Shown here piece by piece: positions 36,223 through 51,000 of a DNA stretch of 64,000 nt. A program made the translations under genes and the position numbers. The DNA comes from Closterium sp. NIES-65. Its lineage: Eukaryota; Streptophyta; Zygnematophyceae; Desmidiales; Closteriaceae. The stretch is from the NCBI GenBank assembly GCA_948144175.1, contig CANXME010002158.1:62001-126000 (forward strand), in the 5' to 3' direction. How positions within the stretch are numbered: position 1 is the stretch's first letter; each line of letters starts with the position of its first letter. The notes under the pieces are model-generated. The model was given only the letters and a program-made list of their open reading frames with translations. It did not search any database and was not told where the DNA came from.

Positions 36223-36817
36223 GGCAAGCTCCTGGACCAGGCACACTCCTGGACCATGCAAGCTCCTAGACCAGGCAAGCTCCTGGACGAGGCAAGCTTC
36301 TGGACCAGGCAAACTCGTGGACCACGCACGCTCCTAGACCAGGCAAGCTCCTAGACCAGGCAAGCTCCTAGACCAGGCAAGCTCCTGGACAAGGCAAGCT
36401 CCTGGACCACGCAAGCTCTTGGACCAGGCAAGCTCTTGGACCAGGCAAGCTCCTGGACCTGGCAAGCTCCTTGACCAGGCAAGCTCCTCGACCACGCAAG
36501 GTCCTGGATAAGTCAAGCTCTTGGACCAGGCACGCTCCTGGACCAGGCAAGCTCTTGGACCAGGCAGGCTTTTGGACCAAGCAAGAGGTTGGACCATGCA
36601 AGCTCCTGGACCAGGCAAGCTCCTGGACCAGGCAAACTCCTGGACTAGGCACGTTCGTGGACCATGCACGCTCCTGGACCAGGCAAGCTCTTGGACCAGG
36701 CAGGCTCGTGGACCACGCAAGCTCCTGGACCAGGCAAGCTCCTGGACCAGGCAAGCTCCTTGACTAGGCAAGCTCCTGAACCAGGATAGCTCCTGGACAA
36801 GGCAAGCTCCTGGACCA
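36223..36817 (+). repeat. 578 bp tandem duplication in the 17-mer array, copy 2
   Basis: Second copy of the 578 bp block. Identity to the first ends at about 36817, where GGCACACTCC in the first is matched by GGCAAGCTCC. Confidence 0.85.
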
Positions 36818-38068
36818 GGCAAGCTCCTGGACCAGGCAAGCTCCTTGACCAGGCAAGCTCCTGGACCAGGCAAGCTTCTGGACCATGCACGCTCGTGGAC
36901 CATGCACGCTCTTGGACCAGGAAAGCTCTTGGACCAGGCACGCTCCTGGAACAAGCAAGCTCTTGGACCAGGCAAGCTCCTGGACTAGGCAAGCTCCTGG
37001 ACTAGGATAGCTCCCGGAACAGGCAAGCTCATGGACCAGGCACGCTCCTGGACCATGCAAGCTCCTAGACCAAGCAAGCTCCTGGACCACGCAAGCTTCT
37101 GGACCAGGCAAACTCGTGGACCAGGCACGCTTCTGGACCAGGCAAGCTCCTGGACCAGGCAAGCTCCTAGACCAGACAAGCTCATGAACCAGACAAGCTC
37201 TTGGACCAGGCAAGTTCCAGGACCAGGCAAGTTCCTTGACCAGGCAAGCTCCTTGACCAGGCAAGTTCCTCGACCAGGCACGCTCGTGGACCATGCTCGC
37301 TCTTGGACCAGGCAAGCTCTTGGACCAGGCACGCTCTTCGAACAGGCAAGCTCCTGGACCAGGCAAGCTCTTGAACCTGGCAAGCTCTTGGAACAGGATA
37401 GCTCCTGGACCAGGCAAGCTCCTAGACCAGGCACACTCCTGGACCATGCAAGCTCCTAGACCAGGCAAGCTCCTAAACCAGGCAAGCTTCTGGACCAGGC
37501 AAAGTCGTGGACCAGACACGCTCCTGGACCAGGCAAGCTCCTGGACCAGGCAAGCTCTTGGACCACGCAAGCTCCTGGACCAGGCAAGCTCCTGGACCAG
37601 GCAAGCTCCTAGACCAGGATAGCTCCTGGACCAGGCAAGCTCCTGGAACAGGCAAGCTCCTAGACCAGGCAAGCTCCTGGACCACGCAAGCTCTTGGACC
37701 AGGCAAGCTCTTGGACCAGGCAAGCTCCTGGACAAGGCAAGCTCCTGGACCAGGCAAGCTCACGGACCAAGAAAGCTCCTGGACAAGGCAAGCTCTTGGA
37801 CCACGCAAGCTCCTGGACCAGGCAAGCTCCTAGACCAGGATAGCTCCTGGACCAGGCAAGCTCCTTGAACAGGCAAGCTCCTGGAACAGGCAAGCTCCTT
37901 GACCAAGCAAGCTCCTGGACCAGGATAGCTCCTGGACTAGGCAAGCTCCTGGACCAGGCACGCTCCTGGACCATGCAAGATCCTAGACCAGGCAAGCTCC
38001 TGGACCAGGCAAGCTTCTGGACCAGGCCCACTCGTGGACCAGACATGCTTCTGGACCAAGGAAGCTCT

Positions 38069-41000
38069 TGGACCAGGCAAGCTCCTAGACCAGGCAAGCT
38101 CCTGGACCAGGCAAGCTCCTGGACCACGCAAGCTCTTGGACCAGGCAAGCTCTTGGACCAGGCAAAGCTCCTGGACCAGGCAAGCTCTTGGACCAGGCAA
38201 GCTCCTGGACCACGCGAGCTCCTAGACCACGCAAGCTTTTGGACCAGGCACGCTCGTGGACCAGGCAAGCTCTTGGACCAGGCAGGCTTCTGGATCAAGC
38301 AAGCTATTGGTTCACGCAAGCTCCTGGACCAGGCAAGCTCCTGGACAAGGCAAGCTCCTGGACCAGGCAAGCTAACGGACCAAGAAAACTCCTAGACAAG
38401 GCAAGCTCCTGGACGAGGAATGCTTGTGGAACAGGCAAGCTCCTGGACCTGGCAAGCTCCTGGACCAGGCAAGCTCCTGGACCAGGATAGCTCGTGGACC
38501 AGGCAAGCTCCCGGACCAGGCACGCTCCTGGACCATGCAATCTCCTAGACCAGGCAAGCTCTTGGACGAGGCAAGCTTTTGGACCAGGCAAACTCCTGGA
38601 CCAGGCAAGCTCTTTGACCAGGCAAGCTCCTGGACCAGGCAAGCTCTTGGACCAGGCAAGCTCCTAGACCAAGCAAGCTCCTGGACCAGGCAAGCTCCTG
38701 GACCACGCAAGCTCTTGGACCAGGCAAGCTCTTGGACCAGGCAAGCTCCTGGACCAGGGAAGCTCCTGGACCAGGCAAGCTCCTCGACCACGCAAGCTCC
38801 TGGATCACGCAAGCTCTTGGACCTGGCACGCTCTTGGACCAGGCAAGCTCTTGGACCAGGCAGGCTTCTGGACCAAGCAAGCTATTGTACCACGCAAGCT
38901 CCTGGACCAGGCAAACTCCTGGACCAGGCATGCTCGTGGACCGTGCACGCTCCCGGACGAGGCAAGCTCTTGGACCAGGCAGGCTCGTGGACAAGGCAAG
39001 CTCCTGGACCAGGCAAGCTCCTGGACCAGGCAAGCTCCTTGACCAGGCAAGCTCCTAGACCAAGCAAGCTCCTGGACTAGGCACGCTCGTGGACCATGCA
39101 CGCTCTTGGACTAGGCAAGCTCTTGGACCAGGCACGCTCCTGGAACAGGCAAGCTCTTGGACCAGGCAATCTCCTGGACCAGGCGAGCTCCTGGACCAGG
39201 ATAGCTCCTGGACCAAGCAAGCTCTTGGACCACGCACGCTCCTGAACCATGCAAGCTCTTAGACCAGGCAAGCTCCTGGACCAGGAAAGCTTCTGGACCA
39301 AGCAAACTCGTGGACCAGGCACGAACCTGGACAAGGCAAGCTCCTGGACCAGGCAAGCTCCTAGACCAGGCAAGCTCTTGAACCAAGCAAGCTCCTGGAC
39401 CAGGCAAGCTCCTGGACCAGGCAAGCTCTTGGACCAGGCAAGCTCTTTGACTAGGCAAGCTCCTGACCAGGCAAGTTCATGGACCAGGCACGCTCGTGGA
39501 CCATACACGCTCTTGGACCAGGCAAGCTCTTGGACCAAGCACGCTCCTCGAACAGGCAAGCTCCTGGACCAGGCAAGCTTCTGGACCAGGCAAGCTCCTG
39601 GACCAGGATAGCTCTTGGACCAGGCAAGCTCTTGGACCAGGCACGCTCCAGGACCATGCAAGCTCTTAGACCAGGCAAGCTCTTGGACCAGGCAAGCTTC
39701 TGGACCAAGCAAACTCGTGGACCAGGCACCAACCTGGACCAGGCAAGCTCCTGGACCACGCAAGCTCCTGGACCAGGATAGCTCCTGGACCACGCTAGCT
39801 CCTTGACTAGGCACGCTCTTGGACCATGCAAGCTCCTAGACCAGGCAAGCTCTTGGACCAGGCAAGCTTCTAGACCAGGCAAACTCGTGGACCAAGCACG
39901 CTCCTGGACCAAGCAAGCTCCTGGACCAGGCAAGCTGCTAGACCAGGCAAGCTCGTAGACCAGGCAAGCTTCTAGACCACGCAAGCTCTTGGACCAGGCA
40001 AGCTCTTGGACCAGGCAAGCTCCTGGACCACGCAAGCTTCTGGACCACGAAAGCTCCTAGACCACGCAAGCTCTTGGACCAGGCAGGCTCGAGGACCAGG
40101 CAAGCTCTTGGACCAGGCAAGCTTCCAGACCAGGCAAGCTCCTGGACCACGAAAGCTCCGGGACCAGGCAAGCTCCTGGACCAGGCTCGCTCGTGGACCA
40201 GGCACACTCCTGGTCCAGGCACGCTCTTGGACCAGGCAAGCTCGTGGATCAGGCACGCTCGTGGACGAGGCAAGCTAACGGACCAAGAAAGCTCCTGGAC
40301 AAGGCAAGCTCCTGGACCAGGCACGCTCATGGAATAGGCAAGCTCCTGGACCAGGCAAGCTCCTGGACCAGGATAGCTCCTGGACCAGGCAAGCTCCTGG
40401 ACCAGGCATGCTCCTGGACCATGCAAGCTCCTAGACCAGGCAAGCTCCTGGACCAGGCAAGCTTCAGGACCAGGCAAACTCGTGGATCAGGCACGCTTCT
40501 GGACCATGCAAGCTCCTGGACCAGGCAAGCTCCTAGACCAGGCAAGCTCCTGGACCAAGCAAGTTCCTGGACCACGAAAGCTCTTGGACCAGGCAAGCTC
40601 TTGGACCAGGAAAAGCTCCTGGACCACGCTAGCTCCTAGACCACGCAAGCTCTTGGACCAGGCACGCTCTTGGACCAGGCAGGCTTCTGGACCAAGCAAG
40701 CTATTGGACCACGCAAGCTCCTGGACCAGGCAAGCTCCTGGACCAGGCAAGCTCCTGGACTTGGCAAGCTCTTGGACCAGGAAATCTCATGGACTAGGCA
40801 AGCTCATGGACCAGGCAAGCTAACAGACCAAGAAAGCTCCTAGACAAGGCAAGCTCCTGGACCAGGAATGCTCGTGGAACAGGCAAGCTCCTAGACCTGG
40901 CAAGCTCCTGGACCAGGCAAGCTCCTGGACCAGGATAGCTCCCGGACCAGGGAAGCTCCTGGACCAGGCACGCTCCTGGACCATGCAATCTCCTAGACCA

Positions 41001-44000
41001 GGCAAGCTCCTGGACGAGGCAAGCTTCTGGACCAGGCAAACTCGTGGACCAGGCACGCTCCTGGACCAGGCAAGCTCTTGGACCAGGCAAGCTCCTGGAC
41101 CAGGCAAGCTCTTGGACCAGGCAAGCTCCTAGACCAAGCAAGCTCCTAGACAAGGCAAGCTCCTGGACCACGCAAGCTCTTGGACCAGGCAAGCTCTTGG
41201 ACCAGGCAAGCTCCTGGACCAGGCAAGCTCCTGGACCAAGCAAGCTCCTCGACCACGCAAGCTCCGGGATCACGCAAGCTCTTGGACCAGGCACGCTCCT
41301 GACCAGGCAAGCTCTTGGACCAGGCAAGCTATTGGACCACGCAAGCTCCTGGACCAGGCAAACTCCTGGACCAGGCACGCTCGTGAACCGTGCACGCTCC
41401 TGGACGAGGCAAGCTCTTGGACCAGACAGGCTCGTGGTCCAGGCAAGCTCCTGGACCACGCAAGCTCCTAAACCAGGCAAGCTCCTTGACCAGGCAAGCT
41501 CCTGGACCAGGCAAGCGCCTGGACCAGGCACGCTCGTGGACCATGCACGCTCTTGGACCAGGCAAGCTCTTCGACCAGGCACGCTCCTGGAACAGGCAAG
41601 CTCTTGGACCAGGCAATCTCCTGGACCAGGCAAGCTCTTGGACCAGGATAGCTCTTGGACCAGGCAAGCTCTTGGACCAGGCACGCTCCTGGACCATGCA
41701 AGCTCTTAGACCAGGCAAGCTCCTGGACCAGGCAAGCTTCTGGACCAGGCAAACTCGTGGACTAGGCACGAACCTGGACCAGGCAAGCTCCTGGACCAGG
41801 CAAGCTCCTAGACCAGGCAAGCTCCTGAACCAGGCAAGCTCCTGGACCTGGCAAGCTCCTGGACCACGCAAGCTCCTTGACTAGGCAAGCTCCTGACCAG
41901 GCAAGTTCATGGACCAGGCACGCTCGTGAACCATGCACGCTCTTGGACCAGGCAAGCTCTTGGACCAGGCACGCTCCTCGAACAGGCAAGCTCCTGGACC
42001 AGGCAAGCTCCTGGACCAGGCAAGCTCCTGGACTAGGATAGCTCCTGGACAAAGGAAAGCTCCTGGACCAGGCAAGCTCCTGGACCAGGCACGCTCCTGG
42101 AACATGCAAGCTCCAGGACCAGGATAGGTCCTGGACCAGGCAAGCTCTTGGACCACGCACGCTCCTGGACCATGCAAGCTCTTAGACCAGGCAAGCTCTT
42201 GGACCAGGCAAGCTTCTGGACCAAGCAAACTCGTGGACAAGGCACAAACCTGGACCAGGCAAGCTCCTGGACCAGGCAAGCTCCTAGACCACGCAAGCTC
42301 CTGAACGAGGCAAGCTACTGGACTAGGCAAGCTCCTCGACCAGGCAAGCTCCTTGACTAGGCAAGCTCCTAAACCAGGCAAATTCATGGACCAGGCAAGC
42401 ACGCTCTTCGAATAGGCAAGCTCCTGGACCAGGCAAGCTCCTGGACCAGGCAAGCTCGTGGACCAGGATTGCTCCTGGACCAGGCAAGCTCCTGGACCAG
42501 GCACGCTCCTGGACCATGCAAGCTCCTAGACCAGGCAAGCTTCTGGACTACCCAAGCTCCTGGACTACCCAAGCTCTTGGACGAGGCAAGCTCCTAGACA
42601 AGGCAAGCTCCTGGACCAGGCAAGCTCCTAGACCAGGCAAGCTCTTGGACCAGGCAAGATCCTGGACCACGCAAGCTCTTCGACCAGGCAAGCTCTTGGA
42701 CCAGGCAAGCTCCTGGACCAGGCAAGCTTCTGGACCAGGCAAGCCCACGGACCAAGAAAGCTCCTGGACAAGGCAAGCTCCTGGACCAGGCACACTCGTG
42801 GAAAAGGCAAGCTCGTGGACCAGGCAAGCTCCTCGACCAGGATAGCTCCTCGACCAGGCATGCTCCTAGACCAGGCACGCTCCTGGACCATGCAAGCTCC
42901 TAGACCAGGCAAGCTCCTGAACCAGGCAAGTTTCTGGACCAGGCAAACTTGTAGACCAGGCACGCTCGTGGACCAAGGAAGCTCCTTGACCAGGCAAGCT
43001 CCTAGACCAGGCAAGCTCCTGGACCAGGCAAGCTCCTGGACCTCGCAAGCTCTTGGACCAGGCAAGCTCTTGGACGAGGCAAGCTCCTGGACCAGGCAAG
43101 CTCCTGGACCAGGCAAGCTCTTGGACCATGCAAGCTCCTGGACTACGCAAGCTCTCGGACCAGGCACGCTCTTGGACCAGGCAGGCTCGTGGACCAGGCA
43201 AGCTCCTGGACCAGGCAAGCTCCTGGACCTCGCAAGCTCTTGGACCAGGCAAGCTCTTGGACGAGGCAAGCTCCTGGACCAGGCAAGCTCCTGGACCAGG
43301 CAACCTCTTGGACCATGCAAGCTCCTGGACTACGCAAGCTCTCGGACTAGGCACGCTCCTGGACCACGCAAGCTCTTGGACCAGGCAAGGTCCTAGACCA
43401 GGCAAGCTCCAAGACTAGGCACGCTCGTGGACCATGCACGCTCCTGAACGAGGCAAGCTCTTGGACCAGGCAGGCTCGTGGACCAAGCAAGCTCCTGGAC
43501 CAGGCAAGCTCCTGGACCAGGCAAGCTCCTGGACCACGCACGCTCGTGGACCAGGCAAGCTCGTGGACCAGGCAAGCTCGTGGACCACACAAGCTCCTTG
43601 ACCAGGCAAGCTCCTAGACCGGGCAAGCTCCTGGACTAGGCTCGCTCATAGACCAGGCACGCTCCTGGACAAGGCACGCTCTTGGACCAGGCAAGCTCGT
43701 GGATCGGGCACACTCCTGGACCAGGCAAGCTCGTGGACCAAGCAAGCTCCTCGACCAGGCAAGCTCTTGGACCAGGCAAGATCCTGGACCAGGCAAGCTC
43801 CTGGACCAGGCAAGCTCCTAGACCAGGCAAGCTCTTGGACAAGGCAAGCTCCTGGACCAGGCAAGCTCCTGGACCAGGCAAGCTCCTGGACCAGGATAGC
43901 TCCTGGACCAGGCAAGCTCCTGGACCAGGCACACTCCTGGACCATGCAAGCTCCTAGACCAGGCAAGCTCCAGGACCAAGCAAGTTTCTGGACCAGGCAA

Positions 44001-47000
44001 ACTCGTGGACCAGGCACGCTCCTGGACCAGGCAAGCTCCTGGACCAGGAGAGCTCCTAGACCAGGCAAGCTCCTAGACCAGGCAAGCTCCTAGACCACGC
44101 AAGCTCTTGGACCAGGCAAGCTCTTGGACCAGGCAAGCTCTTGGACCAGGCAAGCTCGTGGACCAGGCAAGCTCCTGGACCACGCAAGCTCCTAGACCAC
44201 GCAAGCTCTTGGACCAAGCACGCTTCTGGACCGGGCAAGCTCTTGGACCGGGCAGGCTTCTGGACCAAGCAAGCTTTTGGACCAGGCAAGCTCCTGGACC
44301 AGGCACGCTCGTGGACCATGCACGCTCTTGGACCAGGCAAGCTCTTGGACCAGGCAGGCTCGTGGACCAGGCAAGCTCCTGGACCAGGCAAGCTCCCGGA
44401 CCAGGCAAGCTCCTTGACCAGGCAAGCTCCTGGACCAGGCAAGCTCCTGGACCAGGCTCGCTGGTAGACCAGGCACACTCCTGGACCAGGCACGCTCTTG
44501 GACCAGGCAAGCTAGTGGATCGACACGCTCCTGGACCAGGCAAGCTCGTGGAACGGGCAAGCTCCTCGACCAGGCAAGCTCTTGGACCAGGCAAGCTCTT
44601 GGACCAGGCAAGCTCCTGGACCAAGAAAGCTCCTGGACAAGGCAAGCTCTTAGACCAGGCACGCTCGTGGAACAGGCAAGCTCCTGGACCAAGCAAGCTC
44701 CTGGACCAGGCAAGCTCCTGGACCAGGATAGCTCCTCGACCAGGCAAGCTCCTGGACCAGGCACGCTCCTGGACCATGCAAGCTCCTAGACCAGGCAAGC
44801 TCCTGGACCAGGCAAGTTTCTGGACCAGGCAAACTCGTGGACCAGGCACGCTCCTGGACCAAGGAAGCTCCTTGACCAGGCAAGCCCCTAGACCAGGCAA
44901 GCTCCTGGACCAGGCAAGCTCCTGGACCTCACAAGCTCTTGGACCAGGCAAGCTCTTGGACGAGGCAAGCTCCTGGACCAGGCAAGCTCCTGGACCAGGA
45001 AAGCTCTTGGACCATGCAAGATCCTGGACTACGCAAGCTCTCGGACCAGGCACGCTCCTGGACCACGCAAGCTCTTGGACCAGGCAAGGTCCTAGACCAG
45101 GCAAGTTCCAAGACCAGGCACGCTCGTGGACCATGCACGCTCCTGAACCAGGCAAGCTCTTGGACCAGGCAAGCTCGTGGACTAGGCAAGCTCCTGGACC
45201 AGGCAAGCTCCTGGACCAGGCACGCTCGTGGACTATGCACGCTCCTGGACCAGGCAAGCTCTTGGATCAGGCAGGCTCGTGGACCAGGCAAGCTCCTGGA
45301 CCACAAAAGCTCCTTGACCAGGCAAGCTCCAGGACCAGGCAAGCTCCTGGACTAGGCTCGCTCGTAGACCAGGCACGCTCCTGGACAAGGCACGCTCTTT
45401 GACCAGGCAAGCTCGTAGATCAGGCAAGCTCGTGGACCAAGCAAGCTCCTCGACGAGGCAAGCTCTTGGACCACGCAAGCTCCTGGACCAGGCAAGTTCC
45501 TGGACCAGGCAAGCTCCTAGACCAGGCAAGCTCTTGGACCAGGCAAGCTCCTGGACCAGGCAAGCTCCTGGACCAGGCAAGCTCTTGGACCAAGAAAGCT
45601 CCTCGACAAGGCAAGCTCCTGGACCAGGCACGCTCGTGGAACAGGAAAGCTCCTGGACCAGGCAAGCTCCTGGACCAAGCAAGCTCCTGGACCAGGATAG
45701 CTCCTGGACCAGGCAAGCTCCTGGACCAGGCAAGCTCCTGGACCATGCAAGCTCCTAGACCAGGGAAGCACCTGGACCAAGCAAGTTTTTGGACCAGGCA
45801 AACTCGTGGACCAGGCACGCTCCTGGACCAGGCAAGCTCCTGGACCAAGAGAGCTCCTAGACCAGGCAAGCTCGTGGACCAGGCAAGCTCCTAGACCACG
45901 CAAGCTCTTGGACCAGGCAAGCTCTTGGACAAGGCAAGCTCTTGGACCAGGCAAGCTCGTGGACCACGCAAGCTCCTGGACCACACAAGCTCCTAGACCA
46001 CGCAAGCTCTTGGACCAGGCACGCTCCTGGACCAGGCAAGCTCTTGGACCGGGCAGGCTTCTGGACCAAGCAAGCTTTTGGACTAGGCAAGCTCCTGGAC
46101 CAGGCACGCTCGTGGACTATGCACGCTCTTGGACCAGGCAAGCTCTTGGACCAGGCAGGCTCGTGGACCAAGCAAGCACCTGGACCAGGCAAGCTCCCGG
46201 ACCAGGCAAGCTCCTTGACCAGGCAAGCTCCTAGACCAGGCACGCTCCTGGACCAGGCTCGCTCGTAGACCAGGCACACTCCTGGACCAGGCACGCTCTT
46301 GGACCACGCAAGCTAGTGGATCGACACGCTCCTGGACCAGGCAAGCTCGTGGACCGGGCAAGCTCCTCGACCAGGCAAGCTCTTGGACCAGGCAAGCTCC
46401 TGGACCAGGCAAGCTCCTGGACCAGGCAAGCTCCTGGACCAGGCAAGCTCTTGGACCAGGCAAGCTCCTGGACCAGGCAAGCTCTTGGACCAAGAAAGCT
46501 CCTGGACAAGGCAAGCTCCTAAACCAGGCACGCTCGTGGAACAGGCAAGCTCATGGACCAGGCAAGCTCCTGGACCAGGCAAGCTCCTGGACCAGGCAAG
46601 CTCGTGGACCAGGCAAGCTCGTGGATCAGGCAAGCTCGTGGACCAGGCAAGCTCCTAGACCACGCAAGCTCTTGGACCAGGCACGCTCCTTGACCAGGCA
46701 AGCTCTTGGACCAGGCAGGCTTCTGGACCAAGCAAGCTTTTGGACCAGGCAAGCTCCTGGACCAGGCAAGCTCCTGGACCAGGCACACTCGTGGACCATG
46801 CACGCTCTTAAACCAGGCAAGCTCTTGGACCAGGCAGGCTTGTGGACCATGCAAGCTCCAGGACCAGGCAAGCTCCCGAACCAGGCAAGCTCCTTGACCG
46901 GGCAAGCTCCTGGACTAGGCAAGCTCCTGGACCAAGCACGCTCGTAGACCATGCTCGCTCCTGGACCAGGCAAGCTCCTGGACGAGGCAAGCTAACGGAC

Positions 47001-47797
47001 CAAGAAAGCTCTTGGACAAGGCAAGCTCCAGGACCAGGCACGCTCGTGGAACAGGCAACTCCTGGACCAGGCAAGCTCCTGGACCAGGATAGCTCCTAGA
47101 CCAGGCAAGCTCCTGGACCACGCAAGCTCCTGGACCATGCAAGCTGCTAGACTAGGCAAGCTCCTAGACCAGGCAAGCTTCTGGACCAGGCAAACTCGTG
47201 GATCAGGCACGCTCCTGGACCAGGCAAGCTCCTGGACCAGGCAAGCTCCTAGACCAGGCAAGCTCCTTGACCAGGCAAGCTCCTGGACCACGTAAGCTCC
47301 TGGACCAGGCAAGCTCTTGGACCATGCAAAGCTCCTGGACCAGGCAAGCTCTTGGACCAGGCAAGCTCTTGGACCACGCAAGCTCCTGGACCACGCAAGC
47401 TCTTGGACCAGGCACGCTCGTGGACCTGGCAAGCTCTTGGACCTCTGGACCAAGCAAGCTATTGGACCACGTAAGCTCCTGGACCAGGCAAGCTGTTGGA
47501 CCAGGCAAGCTACTGGACCAGGCAAGCTCTTGGACCAGGAAATCTCCTGGACTAAGCAAGCTCCTGTACCAGGCAAGCTAACGGACCAAGAAAGCTCCTA
47601 GACAAGGCAAGCTCCTGGACCAGGAATGCTCGTGGAAGAGGCAAGCTCCTGGACCAGGCAAGCTCTTGGACCAGGCAAGCTCCTGGACCAGGCAAGCTCC
47701 TGGACCAGGATAGCTCCTGGACCAGGCAAGCTCCTGGACCAGGCACGCTCCTGGAGCATGCAAGCTCCTGGACCAGGCAAGCTTCTGGACCAGGCAA
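38069..47797 (+). repeat. 9.7 kb direct duplication in the 17-mer array, copy 1
   Basis: This block of about 572 units recurs at an offset of 10006 bp. Matching variants line up through the whole length. From about 46650 onward the offset is 10023, because copy 2 has exactly one extra 17 bp unit. A 277 bp interval (47798-48074) separates the copies. Confidence 0.9.
44056..46294 (+). repeat. Older 1.8 kb higher-order repeat in the 17-mer array
   Basis: 44056-44493 and 45857-46294 correspond at an offset of 1801 bp, including the rare string AGCTAGTGGATCGACACGC (44511-44529 and 46312-46330). The copies differ at many positions, so this duplication predates the 9.7 kb one, which carries both. 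Confidence 0.7.
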
Positions 47798-48074
47798 ACT
47801 CCTGGACCTGGCACGCTCCTGGACGAGGCAAGCTCGTGGACCAGGCAAGCTCCTAGACCAGGCAAGCTCCTGGACCAGGCAAGCTCCTGGACCAGGCAAG
47901 CTCTTGGACCAGGCAAGCTCCTGGACCAGGCAAGCTCCTGGACCAGGATAGCTCCTGGACCAGGCAAGCTCCTGGACCAGGCACGCTCCTGGAGCATGCA
48001 AGCTCCTGGACCAGGCAAGCTTCTGGACCAGGCAAACTCCTGGACCTGGCACGCTCCTGGACGAGGCAAGCTCG
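47707..48074 (+). repeat. 238 bp local duplication next to the 9.7 kb junction
   Basis: A module with GGATAGCTCC, CTGGAGCATGCAAGC and GGCAAACTCCTGGACCTGG occurs at 47707 and again 238 bp (14 x 17) later. The second copy runs into the junction with duplication copy 2. It is present only at the first junction. Confidence 0.75.
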
Positions 48075-51000
48075 TGGACCAGGCAAGCTCCTAGACCAGG
48101 CAAGCTCCTGGACCAGGCAAGCTCCTGGACCACGCAAGCTCTTGGACCAGGCAAGCTCTTGGACCAGGCAAAGCTCCTGGACCAGGCAAGCTCTTGGACC
48201 AGGCAAGCTCCTGGACCACGCGAGCTCCTAGACCACGCAAGCTTTTGGACCAGGCACGCTCGTGGACCAGGCAAGCTCTTGGACCAGGCAGGCTTCTGGA
48301 TCAAGCAAGCTATTGGTTCACGCAAGCTCCTGGACCAGGCAAGCTCCTGGACAAGGCAAGCTCCTGGACCAGGCAAGCTAACGGACCAAGAAAACTCCTA
48401 GACAAGGCAAGCTCCTGGACGAGGAATGCTTGTGGAACAGGCAAGCTCCTGGACCTGGCAAGCTCCTGGACCAGGCAAGCTCCTGGACCAGGATAGCTCG
48501 TGGACCAGGCAAGCTCCCGGACCAGGCACGCTCCTGGACCATGCAATCTCCTAGACCAGGCAAGCTCTTGGACGAGGCAAGCTTCTGGACCAGGCAAACT
48601 CCTGGACCAGGCAAGCTCTTTGACCAGGCAAGCTCCTGGACCAGGCAAGCTCTTGGACCAGGCAAGCTCCTAGACCAAGCAAGCTCCTGGACCAGGCAAG
48701 CTCCTGGACCACGCAAGCTCTTGGACCAGGCAAGCTCTTGGACCAGGCAAGCTCCTGGACCAGGGAAGCTCCTGGACCAGGCAAGCTCCTCGACCACGCA
48801 AGCTCCTGGATCACGCAAGCTCTTGGACCTGGCACGCTCTTGGACCAGGCAAGCTCTTGGACCAGGCAGGCTTCTGGACCAAGCAAGCTATTGTACCACG
48901 CAAGCTCCTGGACCAGGCAAACTCCTGGACCAGGCATGCTCGTGGACCGTGCACGCTCCCGGACGAGGCAAGCTCTTGGACCAGGCAGGCTCGTGGACAA
49001 GGCAAGCTCCTGGACCAGGCAAGCTCCTGGACCAGGCAAGCTCCTTGACCAGGCAAGCTCCTAGACCAAGCAAGCTCCTGGACTAGGCACGCTCGTGGAC
49101 CATGCACGCTCTTGGACTAGGCAAGCTCTTGGACCAGGCACGCTCCTGGAACAGGCAAGCTCTTGGACCAGGCAATCTCCTGGACCAGGCGAGCTCCTGG
49201 ACCAGGATAGCTCCTGGACCAAGCAAGCTCTTGGACCACGCACGCTCCTGAACCATGCAAGCTCTTAGACCAGGCAAGCTCCTGGACCAGGAAAGCTTCT
49301 GGACCAAGCAAACTCGTGGACCAGGCACGAACCTGGACAAGGCAAGCTCCTGGACCAGGCAAGCTCCTAGACCAGGCAAGCTCTTGAACCAAGCAAGCTC
49401 CTGGACCAGGCAAGCTCCTGGACCAGGCAAGCTCTTGGACCAGGCAAGCTCTTTGACTAGGCAAGCTCCTGACCAGGCAAGTTCATGGACCAGGCACGCT
49501 CGTGGACCATACACGCTCTTGGACCAGGCAAGCTCTTGGACCAAGCACGCTCCTCGAACAGGCAAGCTCCTGGACCAGGCAAGCTTCTGGACCAGGCAAG
49601 CTCCTGGACCAGGATAGCTCTTGGACCAGGCAAGCTCTTGGACCAGGCACGCTCCAGGACCATGCAAGCTCTTAGACCAGGCAAGCTCTTGGACCAGGCA
49701 AGCTTCTGGACCAAGCAAACTCGTGGACCAGGCACCAACCTGGACCAGGCAAGCTCCTGGACCACGCAAGCTCCTGGACCAGGATAGCTCCTGGACCACG
49801 CTAGCTCCTTGACTAGGCACGCTCTTGGACCATGCAAGCTCCTAGACCAGGCAAGCTCTTGGACCAGGCAAGCTTCTAGACCAGGCAAACTCGTGGACCA
49901 AGCACGCTCCTGGACCAAGCAAGCTCCTGGACCAGGCAAGCTGCTAGACCAGGCAAGCTCGTAGACCAGGCAAGCTTCTAGACCACGCAAGCTCTTGGAC
50001 CAGGCAAGCTCTTGGACCAGGCAAGCTCCTGGACCACGCAAGCTTCTGGACCACGAAAGCTCCTAGACCACGCAAGCTCTTGGACCAGGCAGGCTCGAGG
50101 ACCAGGCAAGCTCTTGGACCAGGCAAGCTTCCAGACCAGGCAAGCTCCTGGACCACGAAAGCTCCGGGACCAGGCAAGCTCCTGGACCAGGCTCGCTCGT
50201 GGACCAGGCACACTCCTGGTCCAGGCACGCTCTTGGACCAGGCAAGCTCGTGGATCAGGCACGCTCGTGGACGAGGCAAGCTAACGGACCAAGAAAGCTC
50301 CTGGACAAGGCAAGCTCCTGGACCAGGCACGCTCATGGAATAGGCAAGCTCCTGGACCAGGCAAGCTCCTGGACCAGGATAGCTCCTGGACCAGGCAAGC
50401 TCCTGGACCAGGCATGCTCCTGGACCATGCAAGCTCCTAGACCAGGCAAGCTCCTGGACCAGGCAAGCTTCAGGACCAGGCAAACTCGTGGATCAGGCAC
50501 GCTTCTGGACCATGCAAGCTCCTGGACCAGGCAAGCTCCTAGACCAGGCAAGCTCCTGGACCAAGCAAGTTCCTGGACCACGAAAGCTCTTGGACCAGGC
50601 AAGCTCTTGGACCAGGAAAAGCTCCTGGACCACGCTAGCTCCTAGACCACGCAAGCTCTTGGACCAGGCACGCTCTTGGACCAGGCAGGCTTCTGGACCA
50701 AGCAAGCTATTGGACCACGCAAGCTCCTGGACCAGGCAAGCTCCTGGACCAGGCAAGCTCCTGGACTTGGCAAGCTCTTGGACCAGGAAATCTCATGGAC
50801 TAGGCAAGCTCATGGACCAGGCAAGCTAACAGACCAAGAAAGCTCCTAGACAAGGCAAGCTCCTGGACCAGGAATGCTCGTGGAACAGGCAAGCTCCTAG
50901 ACCTGGCAAGCTCCTGGACCAGGCAAGCTCCTGGACCAGGATAGCTCCCGGACCAGGGAAGCTCCTGGACCAGGCACGCTCCTGGACCATGCAATCTCCT

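Noticed and set aside
44073-45402. Open frames of about 394 and 431 codons with a 17-residue repeat
   Set aside because: Translation of the 17 bp minisatellite gives this on either strand. Frames end wherever CTAG or similar variants occur, with no coding bias.
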